Below, in pieces: positions 1 to 8,317 of a DNA stretch of 64,000 nucleotides. The stretch spans positions 62,001 to 126,000 of the forward strand of contig NZ_QZDU01000007.1 of assembly GCF_009917525.1 (NCBI RefSeq), read 5' to 3'. Source of the DNA: Acutalibacter sp. 1XD8-36 (lineage in GTDB: Bacteria > Bacillota > Clostridia > Oscillospirales > Acutalibacteraceae). Each line of letters opens with the position of its first letter. Position 1 is the first letter of the stretch. The notes under the pieces were generated by a model. That model searched no databases. It worked only from the letters and a program-made list of their open reading frames with translations, and was not told the origin of the DNA. A program made the position numbers and the translations under genes.

Positions 1-252
1 AACATGGCCCTGCCCGGCAGCACCGACGAGGAGGCGCTGCAGATAGTGCGCGACGCGAAGGTCTGCGACAACGTGGAGGCTTTCATCGCCTCTGTGGACG
101 ACTGCGACCTGGTGGACGAGCTCTCTGTCTACCGCACCGAGGTCAATACCGCCCTCGGCAAGACCATCGACGAGATGCTCATCGGCAAGCGCAGCCCGGA
201 GGAGACACAGCAGGAGCTGATATCCCAGATAAACAAAATCCTGGCTGGCTGA
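1..252 (+). CDS. Sugar ABC transporter substrate-binding protein, C-terminal end (partial)
   Basis: The frame is open from the window edge to a TGA at 250-252, leaving about 83 residues of a C-terminus. The composition is that of the last helices of an extracellular solute-binding protein (family 1), with an ending of the type SPEETQQELISQINKIL that is common in CUT1 sugar-binding proteins. The two genes downstream are matching inner-membrane permeases, which supports the call. The lipoprotein signal and most of the ligand-binding lobes lie outside the window, so the substrate cannot be judged. The methionine codon at position 4 is internal, not the start. Confidence 0.72.
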   Translation, partial: NMALPGSTDEEALQIVRDAKVCDNVEAFIASVDDCDLVDELSVYRTEVNTALGKTIDEMLIGKRSPEETQQELISQINKILAG

Positions 253-320
253 TGGATTTTTTATGTGAGAGGGGAGGCTCAAAGGAGAGGCTCCCCCTCC
301 GCTTTTAAGGAGGGTTTTCA

Positions 321-1229
321 ATGTTGAATTCCGCAAATGCCGCAAGAAAACCGAGAAAGCCGCTGGGCACCAATGAGACCTTTTGGGGGTATGTGTTCCT
401 GGCCCCTGTCATAATAGGCTTTCTGGTCTTTACGGCGGTGCCAGTAGTAGTATCCCTATACTACAGCCTGACAAACTACGACGGCATAACCGCCCCGAAA
501 TTCGTAGGGCTCAGCAACTATATCGACCTGTTTCAAAATGGCGAGTTCGGGCACGCGCTATTAAACTCGGTATACTTTACCATAGGCACCGTGCCGCTGG
601 GGGCTTTTCTGGCCCTTCTGGTGGCGATACTTTTAAACCAGAAGATAAAGGCCCAGAGCCTCTACCGCTCAGCCTTCTTCATCCCCTGCATAGTTTCCTA
701 TGTTGCTATTGCAATGGTATGGCAATGGATGTATAATCAGGATTATGGACTGATTAACTCCGTCTTAGGGGCACTGGGGCTTCCGCAGCCCGGCTGGCTG
801 GCGACAGAGGAGCTGGCAATGCCCTCGGTGATAATCATGACCATATGGAAGGGCCTGGGGTATAACGGCGTCATACTGCTGGCAGGGCTCCAGGGGATAT
901 CCACTTCCCTGTATGAGGCGGCTGAGATAGACGGCGCCAGCGCCTTTCAGCGCTTCACCCGCATTACCCTGCCCATGATACGCCCCACCATGATGTTCGT
1001 GCTGCTCACAAGCATGATAGGCGCGCTCCAGGCCTTCGACCAGATATATATTATGACAAGCGGCGGGCCCGGGCGCGCTACCGAGGTGGTGTGCTACCTT
1101 ATCTATATGAACGCCTTCCAGTATTTTAAACAGGGATACGCCTCGGCTATGGCCTATATACTGTTCATAATCATTTTCGCTGCCAGCGTCATACAGCTGA
1201 AGGTCAGCGAAAAGAACAGTGAGATTTGA
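321..1229 (+). CDS. Sugar ABC transporter permease (MalF/UgpA-type)
   Basis: This is an inner-membrane subunit of a binding-protein-dependent sugar importer. The 302-residue protein has six predicted membrane segments, the first around residues 24-46. It carries the EAA loop that docks the ATPase (YEAAEIDGASAFQRF, about residues 196-210), and its length is normal for the family. The start ATG is set by an AAGGAGG eight bases upstream. It follows the partial binding-protein gene and its stop overlaps the beginning of the partner permease, so the genes form one operon. No ATPase gene is present here; CUT1 systems of Firmicutes usually borrow a shared MsmX-type ATPase. Confidence 0.93.
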   Translation: MLNSANAARKPRKPLGTNETFWGYVFLAPVIIGFLVFTAVPVVVSLYYSLTNYDGITAPKFVGLSNYIDLFQNGEFGHALLNSVYFTIGTVPLGAFLALLVAILLNQKIKAQSLYRSAFFIPCIVSYVAIAMVWQWMYNQDYGLINSVLGALGLPQPGWLATEELAMPSVIIMTIWKGLGYNGVILLAGLQGISTSLYEAAEIDGASAFQRFTRITLPMIRPTMMFVLLTSMIGALQAFDQIYIMTSGGPGRATEVVCYLIYMNAFQYFKQGYASAMAYILFIIIFAASVIQLKVSEKNSEI

Positions 1230-1243
1230 AAGGGGGGACGGTC

Positions 1244-2080
1244 ATGCATCAGGGTAAAACAAAGAAAATCGTCTATAAGACCGCCATACACATCATCCTT
1301 ATTATACTGTCCCTTACCATGCTGGTCCCGTTCCTGTGGATGATTTCAAGCTCGCTGAAGACAACCCAGGAGATGTTCGCCTCCCCGCCCACATGGATAC
1401 CAAGGTATGTGGCCTGGGAGAACTATACCTATATGCTCCAGGCCGCGCCGTGGTTTAAGTATTTCGCCAACACCTTCTTTATCTCGGTGCTGACTATTAT
1501 AGGGCAGCTCGTCACCTGCAGCATGGCGGCCTATGCCTTTGCACGCCTGCGCTTCAAGGGGCGCAACCTCATCTTCCTTATATACCTCGGCACGATGATG
1601 ATACCCTTCCAGGTCGTCATGATACCCCAGTTCAAGATAGTGAAGCTGCTGGGGCTGGTAAATACCCACTGGTCGCTGATAGTCCCGGGCATATTCAACG
1701 CCTTCGGCACATTCCTGCTGCGCCAGTTCTTCCTGACAATCCCAAGGGAGCTGGAGGAGGCCGCCAAGATAGACGGCTGCGGATACCCCAGGATATTCTG
1801 GGAGATAGTCATCAAGAACTCAAAGCCCGCCATTATAACCCTGGTGGTGTTCACCTTCATGAACACCTGGAACGACTTCCAGCGTCCGCTGATATTCCTG
1901 AACGACGACTCCCTCTGGACGCTGTCAATGGGCCTTGCCAAGTTCCAGGGCACATATGTGACCCAGTGGAACCAGATGATGGCGGGGGCGCTGATAACTA
2001 TGGTGCCGGTGCTGATACTGTATATCTTCGCACAGAAATACTTTGTCCAGGGAATAGTTATGAGCGGACTGAAGGAGTAA
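1244..2080 (+). CDS. Sugar ABC transporter permease (MalG/UgpE-type)
   Basis: Second permease of the importer, about 278 residues with six membrane segments and an EAA loop (ELEEAAKIDGCGYPRIF). An in-frame TTG at 1226 overlaps the stop of the preceding gene. I chose the ATG at 1244 because the GGGGGG-rich ribosome site lies at the right distance from it and because the encoded protein then begins with the usual short basic stretch. It pairs with the MalF-type subunit upstream. The next gene is an ADP-ribosylglycohydrolase-family protein, so this importer probably serves a ribose-containing or similar N-glycoside; that is inference. Confidence 0.92.
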   Translation: MHQGKTKKIVYKTAIHIILIILSLTMLVPFLWMISSSLKTTQEMFASPPTWIPRYVAWENYTYMLQAAPWFKYFANTFFISVLTIIGQLVTCSMAAYAFARLRFKGRNLIFLIYLGTMMIPFQVVMIPQFKIVKLLGLVNTHWSLIVPGIFNAFGTFLLRQFFLTIPRELEEAAKIDGCGYPRIFWEIVIKNSKPAIITLVVFTFMNTWNDFQRPLIFLNDDSLWTLSMGLAKFQGTYVTQWNQMMAGALITMVPVLILYIFAQKYFVQGIVMSGLKE

Positions 2081-2115
2081 AACAATAAACATTTTTAAGA
2101 GAAAGGAGCAATATC

Positions 2116-4242
2116 ATGAAAATACCTCAGGATTATCTTAGGCGGGTATACGCCGGATGGCTTGGGAAGGTCATCGGGATACGCCTGGGCGCGCCTATTG
2201 AGGGCTGGTCCTATGAGATGATAAGGAACACCTTCGGGGAGCTGAACGGCTACCCCGCCAGCTACAAAAACTTCGCCGCGGACGACGACAGCAACGGCCC
2301 GCTCTTCTTCATCCGGGCGCTGGAGGACTGCGGGGATATAGGCAGGTTCGACGCCCAGGACGTTGCAAACGCGCTTTTGAATTACGCCCCCTTTGAGCAC
2401 GGCTTTTTCTGGTGGGGAGGCTATGGGGTCTCCACAGAGCATACCGCCTATCTCAACCTTAGGAACGGCATTCCGGCCCCAAGGAGCGGGAGCATAGAGC
2501 AGAACGGCTCCACCATGGCCGAGCAGATTGGCGGCCAGATATTTATCGACCCCTGGGGCCTTGTGGCCCCGGGCAACCCAGAGCTGGCGGCAAAGCTGGC
2601 GGAGAAGGCCGCAAGCGTTACCCACGGAGGCAACGGGGTGTACGGCGGCGTGTTCATCGCCTGCTGTGTGAGCCTGGCCTTCGTGGAAAAGGACGTGCGC
2701 ACGGTGATGGAGAAGGCCCTTGGCTTTATCCCTGCCGACTGTGAGTACACTAAGGTCGTCAGGGCAGTTATGGACTTCTACGACAGAAACCCCGACAACT
2801 GGCGGGCCTGCTTTGACTTCCTGCACGACAACTTCGGCTATGACAAATACCCCGGCAACTGCCATATCATACCCAACGCCGGAGTTATTGCCCTGTCTCT
2901 GCTCTACGGCAGGGGAAGCTATTCAGACACTATAAATATCTGCAATATGTGCGGCTGGGACACCGACTGCAACGTGGGCAACGCCGGGTGCATTATGGGC
3001 GTGCTTGTGGGCATAGAGGGCATAGACTATGAGAAATACGCCGCGCCCATAAACGACTTCTTGGCTTCCTCAAGCGTTATCGGCTCTCTGAACGCCACCG
3101 ACCTGCCCTTTGGGGCAAGCTATTTCGCAAAGCTTGGCTATATGCTGGCAGGTGAGGAGCCTCCAAAGGAGTGGCAGGGTATACTTAATGACCGCATAGA
3201 CAGCTGCCACTTTGAGTACCCGGCCAGCACCCACGCCATCCGGGGCAGGAGCCAGAGCCGCTTCCATATACTCAATACAGACGAACAGGCCAACACCGGC
3301 TCCCGCTCCCTGAAAATAACCGTATTCAACGGCAGGCCCGGCTCAGAGCACTATTTCTATAAGCAGACCTACTACGGCCCTGAGGACTTTGACGACTCCA
3401 GGTACGACCCATTCTTCTCGCCCCTCTGCTATCCGGGACAGACGGTGCATATGAGCGTTATGCTGGAGCAGGGGAAAAACGGCGTGGAGGTCTTTGCCCA
3501 GCCCTATGTGAAGCTGGGTATAAGCGGTGAGATTCTCCGGGGCGAAAAGGTCAGCGCCGCTGAGCCCGGCTGGAAGGAGCTCTCCCTTACCATACCCGCA
3601 GGGCTTTCAGACAGGGTGGACGAGACCGGCGTGATACTCTCCTGCACGGCTAAAGGCTTTGCAATGGACCCCATCACGGCCTATCTTGACGACCTCTACT
3701 ACGACGGACAGTCGGACTATAAAATTGACTTTAACAGGGAGAGGATGGCTGTCTGGCATAACCTCCACCAGGACGTACACCAGTTTGCGCGGCTCAAGGG
3801 CCATACCTATCTTGAGGACGGCTGGCTGAGCCTGTCCTGCGGCGACTTCGGTGAGATGTACACGGGGCACTATAACTGGACGGACTACAGCTTTGAGGGG
3901 ACCTTAAAGCCGCTGACCGGCGAAGACTGTTTCCTGAACGTCCGGGTGCAGGGGGCCATGCGCTCCTATGCGGCGGGCTTCTCCAAGGGGCGGCTGGTGC
4001 TGGACAAGAACTATTACGGCTACAGCACCCTATGTGACAGGGAGTTTGCCGTTGAGCCCGGCAGGGAGTATAAGGTTGAAGTCTCTGCCTGCGGCGACAT
4101 GTTACAGGTGTCAGTGGACGGCGTGAAGCTTCTGGAGCACCGGGACACAGACTCTCCCCTGCTCACCGGCTCGGTGGGGGTGTCAGTGCGGGGCGGCAGC
4201 CACTGCCTCTATGGAAGCCTGTCCGTAAGGGGGCATGGTTGA
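2116..4242 (+). CDS. ADP-ribosylglycohydrolase-family protein with C-terminal beta-rich domain
   Basis: The N-terminal half (about residues 1-345) has the all-helical ADP-ribosylglycohydrolase fold. The metal-binding acidic cluster ADDDSNG is near residue 55 and the second metal motif GWDTDCNVGNAG near residue 281. Known family members cleave the N-glycosidic bond of ADP-ribosyl groups or related ribosides using two magnesium ions. At 708 residues it is about twice the single-domain length. The C-terminal half looks like one or two beta-sandwich modules (LamG/carbohydrate-binding style), inferred from alternating hydrophobic strands and a terminal SVGVSVRGG strand. No signal peptide is seen, so it is cytoplasmic. 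It sits between sugar permeases and a ribokinase, which argues for a catabolic riboside hydrolase rather than regulation of protein ADP-ribosylation. Confidence 0.85.
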   Translation: MKIPQDYLRRVYAGWLGKVIGIRLGAPIEGWSYEMIRNTFGELNGYPASYKNFAADDDSNGPLFFIRALEDCGDIGRFDAQDVANALLNYAPFEHGFFWWGGYGVSTEHTAYLNLRNGIPAPRSGSIEQNGSTMAEQIGGQIFIDPWGLVAPGNPELAAKLAEKAASVTHGGNGVYGGVFIACCVSLAFVEKDVRTVMEKALGFIPADCEYTKVVRAVMDFYDRNPDNWRACFDFLHDNFGYDKYPGNCHIIPNAGVIALSLLYGRGSYSDTINICNMCGWDTDCNVGNAGCIMGVLVGIEGIDYEKYAAPINDFLASSSVIGSLNATDLPFGASYFAKLGYMLAGEEPPKEWQGILNDRIDSCHFEYPASTHAIRGRSQSRFHILNTDEQANTGSRSLKITVFNGRPGSEHYFYKQTYYGPEDFDDSRYDPFFSPLCYPGQTVHMSVMLEQGKNGVEVFAQPYVKLGISGEILRGEKVSAAEPGWKELSLTIPAGLSDRVDETGVILSCTAKGFAMDPITAYLDDLYYDGQSDYKIDFNRERMAVWHNLHQDVHQFARLKGHTYLEDGWLSLSCGDFGEMYTGHYNWTDYSFEGTLKPLTGEDCFLNVRVQGAMRSYAAGFSKGRLVLDKNYYGYSTLCDREFAVEPGREYKVEVSACGDMLQVSVDGVKLLEHRDTDSPLLTGSVGVSVRGGSHCLYGSLSVRGHG

Positions 4243-4245
4243 GGC

Positions 4246-5172
4246 ATGGAGAAAGTTCTTGTAATAGGCAGCCTTAATTGCGACTATGTGATAAATGTGC
4301 AGAAAATGCCCCAGATAGGGGAGACCCTTCTCTGTGACGGCTTTGAGATGATACCCGGCGGCAAGGGGGCAAATCAGGCCTATGCCCTGGGAAAGCTGGG
4401 CGGCGCGGTGACAATGCTGGGCGCGGTAGGTAATGACGGGCCGGGCTCAATGCTGCGGGAGAACCTTAAAGGCGTGGGCGTGGATGTGTCCCGGCTGAAG
4501 TGCGCCGAAGGCGAGAGCACCGGGACGGCATTTATCACCGTGGACAGCTCCGGCGGCAACAGCATTATCGTGGTGCAGGGGGCAAACGGGACGGTGGATG
4601 TGCCGTATATTAAGGCCAACGACGATGTTTTAGCGGCCTCGGATATAGTGCTGCTCCAGATGGAGATACCTATGGAGACAGTGGTATACTCGGCTAAAAG
4701 GGCGAAGGAGCTGGGCAAGACGGTGGTACTGGACCCGGCCCCCGCCCGCTCGGATATACCCCGGGAGCTCTACGGCTGTGTGGACTATATCAAGCCCAAC
4801 GAGGTGGAGCTGGGTATGCTTATCGGGGACGGCGGGGCCGAGAGCCATCTTGAGGAATCCGCAGCTCTTTTGCAGGAGAGAGGGGTAAAGAACGTGGTGG
4901 TTACCCTTGGCAGCAAGGGGGCGTTCCTGCTGGACAGTAAGGGGAGCACCCGCTCTTTCCCCGCAAACACCAGCCTGCGCGCGGTTGACACCACCGCCGC
5001 CGGGGACAGCTTTACCGCAGCCCTGGCCTACGGCCTCTCGGAGGGCCGGGAGCTGCATGAGGCGCTGGAGCTTGCCATATGCGTTTCAGAGATAGTAGTG
5101 ACCCGCAAGGGGGCGCAGACATCAATTCCGGATATGGACGAGGTGCAAAGGTTCCTGGCTCAGAAAATATAG
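4246..5172 (+). CDS. rbsK: Ribokinase, PfkB family
   Basis: ATP-dependent sugar kinase of 308 residues. It has the substrate/ATP lid motif GGKGANQ (residues 38-44) and the PfkB signature TTAAGDSFTAAL with the catalytic aspartate at residue 254. The N-terminus KVLVIGSLNCDYV is typical of ribokinases. The start lies three bases after the stop of the glycohydrolase gene, so translation is probably coupled. In this context it would phosphorylate the pentose released by that enzyme. Ribose is the likeliest substrate but other PfkB sugars such as deoxyribose or fructose are not excluded. It is the last gene of the operon and a strong terminator follows. Confidence 0.88.
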   Translation: MEKVLVIGSLNCDYVINVQKMPQIGETLLCDGFEMIPGGKGANQAYALGKLGGAVTMLGAVGNDGPGSMLRENLKGVGVDVSRLKCAEGESTGTAFITVDSSGGNSIIVVQGANGTVDVPYIKANDDVLAASDIVLLQMEIPMETVVYSAKRAKELGKTVVLDPAPARSDIPRELYGCVDYIKPNEVELGMLIGDGGAESHLEESAALLQERGVKNVVVTLGSKGAFLLDSKGSTRSFPANTSLRAVDTTAAGDSFTAALAYGLSEGRELHEALELAICVSEIVVTRKGAQTSIPDMDEVQRFLAQKI

Positions 5173-5181
5173 TTAAAACAA

Positions 5182-5216
5182 AACCGGCTGTGGGTAAAAC
5201 TGCAGCCGGTTTTTTA
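5182..5216 (+). terminator. Rho-independent terminator after ribokinase
   Basis: A nine-base perfect stem (AACCGGCTG with CAGCCGGTT) separated by a 12-base loop is followed by a run of T. It closes the importer/riboside operon. The stretch 5217-5404 shows no gene or clear signal. Confidence 0.9.
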
Positions 5217-5404
5217 TTCAACGGAGCGCATAGCAGGTGAGAAATTTTCAAGGGCACAAAAGGGTGTGCTGTCTGTGAGGAGCAGGCGGCAGGCCCTTTT
5301 TCCTTTTGTTCTGAGGCAGATATATCAGCTCTCTCGGAGCGGCAAAGCCTGCCTATGGACCGCCAAATTGTTGATTATATCATGATAATTGGTAATCATA
5401 TTTA

Positions 5405-5433
5405 TTGAAAATGCCTTTGTGCAAATGTATAAT
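5405..5433 (+). promoter_or_regulatory. Sigma-A promoter for the oxidoreductase/two-component unit
   Basis: TTGAAA (5405-5410), a 17-base spacer, then TATAAT (5428-5433). It sits about 57 bases ahead of the start codon at 5490. A near-consensus constitutive promoter fits a regulatory unit. Confidence 0.75.
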
Positions 5434-5489
5434 ATAGCTAAAGAATATGAAAGAGTTTGATAAAAGGCTGAGAAAAGGAGGGTGTTGAT

Positions 5490-6479
5490 ATGGGGATAAC
5501 TCTGGGAATAGTCGGATATGGAAGCACAGGGGAGCTGCACCATAAACAGGCTGAGAAGGTAGAGGGAGTTACTGTAATAGGGGCCTATGATATTGACCCG
5601 GCCCGCCAGGATGCTGCAAAGGCAAACGGTATCCGCAGGTTCGGCTCTTTAAAGGCACTGCTGGGGTGCAGAGAAATAAACACTGTGCTGATTTCAGCGC
5701 CGGTCAGCCGCCATAAGGAGCTGTGTGCGGCGGCAGCCAGGGCCGGGAAGCATGTGGCCTGTGCGGCACCTGCCGCGCTGAGCGCCTGGGACCTGGACCG
5801 GATAATTGCAGCCGTAGGGCGGAGCGACAGGGTATTAGCAGTCTGCCAGAGCCACCGTCTGGACGGAGATTTTTGCACGGTAAAAAAGCTGCTGAATACC
5901 GGCAGGATGGGGAAGGTTTATTCCATACAGGTCCGGCTGCATAGCTGTGGGGACAAGTATGGCTGGCCTGACGGCTCTGAAGATGGCGGCATTTTATTCA
6001 GCTGGGGAATACATGTTATCGACCAGCTTATGTGGCTGCTGGGCTACGACGACTTTACCGGAGTGTTTTGCAGAACATGCAGTATGGGTCCGGCTGGCAC
6101 AGACGATTACTGTTTTTTGAGCTTCAATCTGGAGAGCGGAGGCGTAGTGCAGATAGAGCTTGACCGCCGCTCCCCGCAGGTATCCCCCCGCTGGACGGTA
6201 CTTGGTAACAAGGCGGCAGCCTTCCTGGGAGGCACAGCAGGGGAGGGCAGGGTAATCCCGCTGGAGCCCGGTACAGAGACAGGTGAAGGGGAGCTTCTGC
6301 CACCGGAGCCGGAGGAGACAGCCGGCCCTTTGGCAGCATACTACGGCAACCTGCGGGATGTTATGGACCTCAGCGGAAGGCTTTCTGTGCAGCCCTGGCA
6401 GGTGCGACGGGTCCTGAAGGCTGTGGAGGCGGCACTTCAGTCGGCTGAGACAGGGAAGCTGGTCAGCCTCAAGGGTTAG
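5490..6479 (+). CDS. Gfo/Idh/MocA-family protein lacking the EKP motif
   Basis: A 329-residue protein with an N-terminal Rossmann fold (GIVGYGSTGELH, residues 5-16) and a Gfo/Idh/MocA C-terminal beta-sheet domain (WGIHVIDQLMWLLG). Family enzymes use NAD(P) to oxidise or reduce hydroxyls of sugars and cyclitols; the lysine of an E-K-P motif is catalytic. Here the equivalent position reads C-A-A-P (in GKHVACAAPAAL), so both E and K are gone. It may therefore bind a sugar or nucleotide without turning it over, or use another residue. It is first in a unit with a sensor kinase and response regulator, which fits a sensing role, though that is inference. AAAGGAGG precedes the start. Confidence 0.85.
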   Translation: MGITLGIVGYGSTGELHHKQAEKVEGVTVIGAYDIDPARQDAAKANGIRRFGSLKALLGCREINTVLISAPVSRHKELCAAAARAGKHVACAAPAALSAWDLDRIIAAVGRSDRVLAVCQSHRLDGDFCTVKKLLNTGRMGKVYSIQVRLHSCGDKYGWPDGSEDGGILFSWGIHVIDQLMWLLGYDDFTGVFCRTCSMGPAGTDDYCFLSFNLESGGVVQIELDRRSPQVSPRWTVLGNKAAAFLGGTAGEGRVIPLEPGTETGEGELLPPEPEETAGPLAAYYGNLRDVMDLSGRLSVQPWQVRRVLKAVEAALQSAETGKLVSLKG

Positions 6480-6544
6480 GTACAGCGTGAAGGCTGGGAA
6501 TACCAATTTTAAGCCTGGATGTTTTCCGGAAAGGATGGCTGAAT

Positions 6545-8317
6545 ATGTCTTTGAAGAAGAAACTGATGCTGACAATGATTGGCATTGCCGTGCTGCCAAT
6601 CCTTTTACTGGGTAGCTTCTGCTACGGCTATTTCAAGCAAATACTGCTGTCTGACATCCGGCAGAGCAAGCTGCAGCATAACAGCCAGACAATATACGTT
6701 ATGGACAGCTTTTTCCTCTCCCTGGAGAAGATATCCGACTCCATGCTGATGAATGGGCAGCTTACAGAGGCCCTGGAGCGCACCTATTCCGGGCCAAAGG
6801 CCAAGGTGCTGAACTATCAGGACAAGCAGAAAATAGAAGACGCCCTTTACCGCAACGGCTACTATCTGGATAACAGGATAGACACCATCGCAGTGTTTCC
6901 TGAAAACAGCGATATGTTCTACTACTGCACCAAGCGCACAATAAATCCCGGCTACGATGTAAAAGCCGAGGACTGGTACCGGCAGATAGTGGATAATGAG
7001 GGGGCCCTCACGCTTATTGGCGTGCACGAGAACGAGCTAATCCTTCCGGAGTCTGCCCAGGAGAAGGAATACTGTGTGACCCTTGGGCGGAGCCTTCACT
7101 CGCCCAGAAGTTCCCAGCTGCTGGGAGTCATCCTGATAAACGTCAATGTGCAGGACCTTGAAAAGCTCTGGCCCCAGCGCCAAGCCGACCCACAGGAGCG
7201 GTTTTACCTATTGGACAGCCGGGCACAGGTGGTGTGCAGCGATATACGGAGAGAGGTGGGCACAACCTTCTTTATGCCCCAGCTAAGCGGGGGAGTCACT
7301 ACGGCCCGGGTAGATGGGGCCCTTTGCGATATATTGGTATCGGAGTCCTCAAACCCCGGATGGAAGGGGGTACGGCTGATTATGCGCAGTAAGCTGAACC
7401 GGGAGATAGCAGCCATGCCGTATATCTCCGTCGTTTTAGCCCTGCTGCTTATCGGGCTGGCGGTGGTTATGGCCCACTTCCTTTCCAAAGCCATAACCCG
7501 CCCGCTGCAGGAGCTGTACACAAAGCTGCGCTGGTTTGAGGCCCAGAAAAACGGCGAGGATTTTCATGAAAACCAGGTAGAGGTAAGGGGACTGTCCAAC
7601 AGCTACAACAGCATGATAGACGAGATAAACCACCTGACTATGCACAACTATGAGACCCAGACAAGGCTGAGGAAAACCGAGCTTCTGGCCCTGCAGTTTC
7701 AGATAAACCCACATTTTGTGTACAACACCCTGAGCTCCATTAAGTGGATGGCGGAGATGCAGGGCTCAAAGCGCATGGTGACGGCTCTGGATTCACTGAT
7801 AAAGCTAATGCAATTCTCATCCAAAAGCGGCAGCGACATCGTGTCTATCCGAGATGAGGTGCTGTTTATCCGGGACTACCTAAACCTGATAAACCTAAAG
7901 TATTTCGACAAGATACAGACAGATATCAGAATGGGGCCGGACACAGAGGACTGCGGGACACTGCGCTTCCTTCTACAGCCTATTGTGGAAAACGCTATCT
8001 GCCACGGCTTCAGCGAGTTCAAGCAGCCCAACAAGGATGCGGCAATCTCCATTGATATACGAAGGGAGGGGGATAGGATATTGTATGAGGTGAAAGACAA
8101 CGGGAAGGGTATGACTGAGGAGCAGGCCCGCAGGGCGCTGGAGTCAGAGTACCCGGCTAATTCCATGTCCTTTAATAAGATTGGCCTATATAATGTGCAC
8201 ACAAGGATACAGTATACCTTCGGCAGCCAGTACGGTATCAGTATTGACAGCAGGATGGGGGAATACACCCGGGTGCTGGTAGAGATACCGGCCCGGGCCT
8301 GTAAGGAGGAGCAATGA
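6545..8317 (+). CDS. YesM-type sensor histidine kinase
   Basis: A 590-residue membrane sensor. The order is membrane segment (about 7-29), extracellular Cache-like region (about 35-290), second membrane segment (about 293-312), HAMP linker, His_kinase domain with the phosphoacceptor in QINPHFVYNTL (His390), then an HATPase domain with DNGKGMT and the N box FLLQPIVENA. This is the class that regulates sugar-uptake operons in Firmicutes together with YesN regulators. Its stop overlaps the start of the regulator gene by four bases. It probably senses an extracellular sugar or the loaded binding protein, and controls the operon starting at 10041. Confidence 0.93.
   Translation: MSLKKKLMLTMIGIAVLPILLLGSFCYGYFKQILLSDIRQSKLQHNSQTIYVMDSFFLSLEKISDSMLMNGQLTEALERTYSGPKAKVLNYQDKQKIEDALYRNGYYLDNRIDTIAVFPENSDMFYYCTKRTINPGYDVKAEDWYRQIVDNEGALTLIGVHENELILPESAQEKEYCVTLGRSLHSPRSSQLLGVILINVNVQDLEKLWPQRQADPQERFYLLDSRAQVVCSDIRREVGTTFFMPQLSGGVTTARVDGALCDILVSESSNPGWKGVRLIMRSKLNREIAAMPYISVVLALLLIGLAVVMAHFLSKAITRPLQELYTKLRWFEAQKNGEDFHENQVEVRGLSNSYNSMIDEINHLTMHNYETQTRLRKTELLALQFQINPHFVYNTLSSIKWMAEMQGSKRMVTALDSLIKLMQFSSKSGSDIVSIRDEVLFIRDYLNLINLKYFDKIQTDIRMGPDTEDCGTLRFLLQPIVENAICHGFSEFKQPNKDAAISIDIRREGDRILYEVKDNGKGMTEEQARRALESEYPANSMSFNKIGLYNVHTRIQYTFGSQYGISIDSRMGEYTRVLVEIPARACKEEQ

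Noticed and set aside
2095-2865. Minus-strand 256-codon frame opposite the glycohydrolase gene
   Set aside because: The plus strand holds a clear family protein. The minus frame is a GC-rich shadow without start signals.
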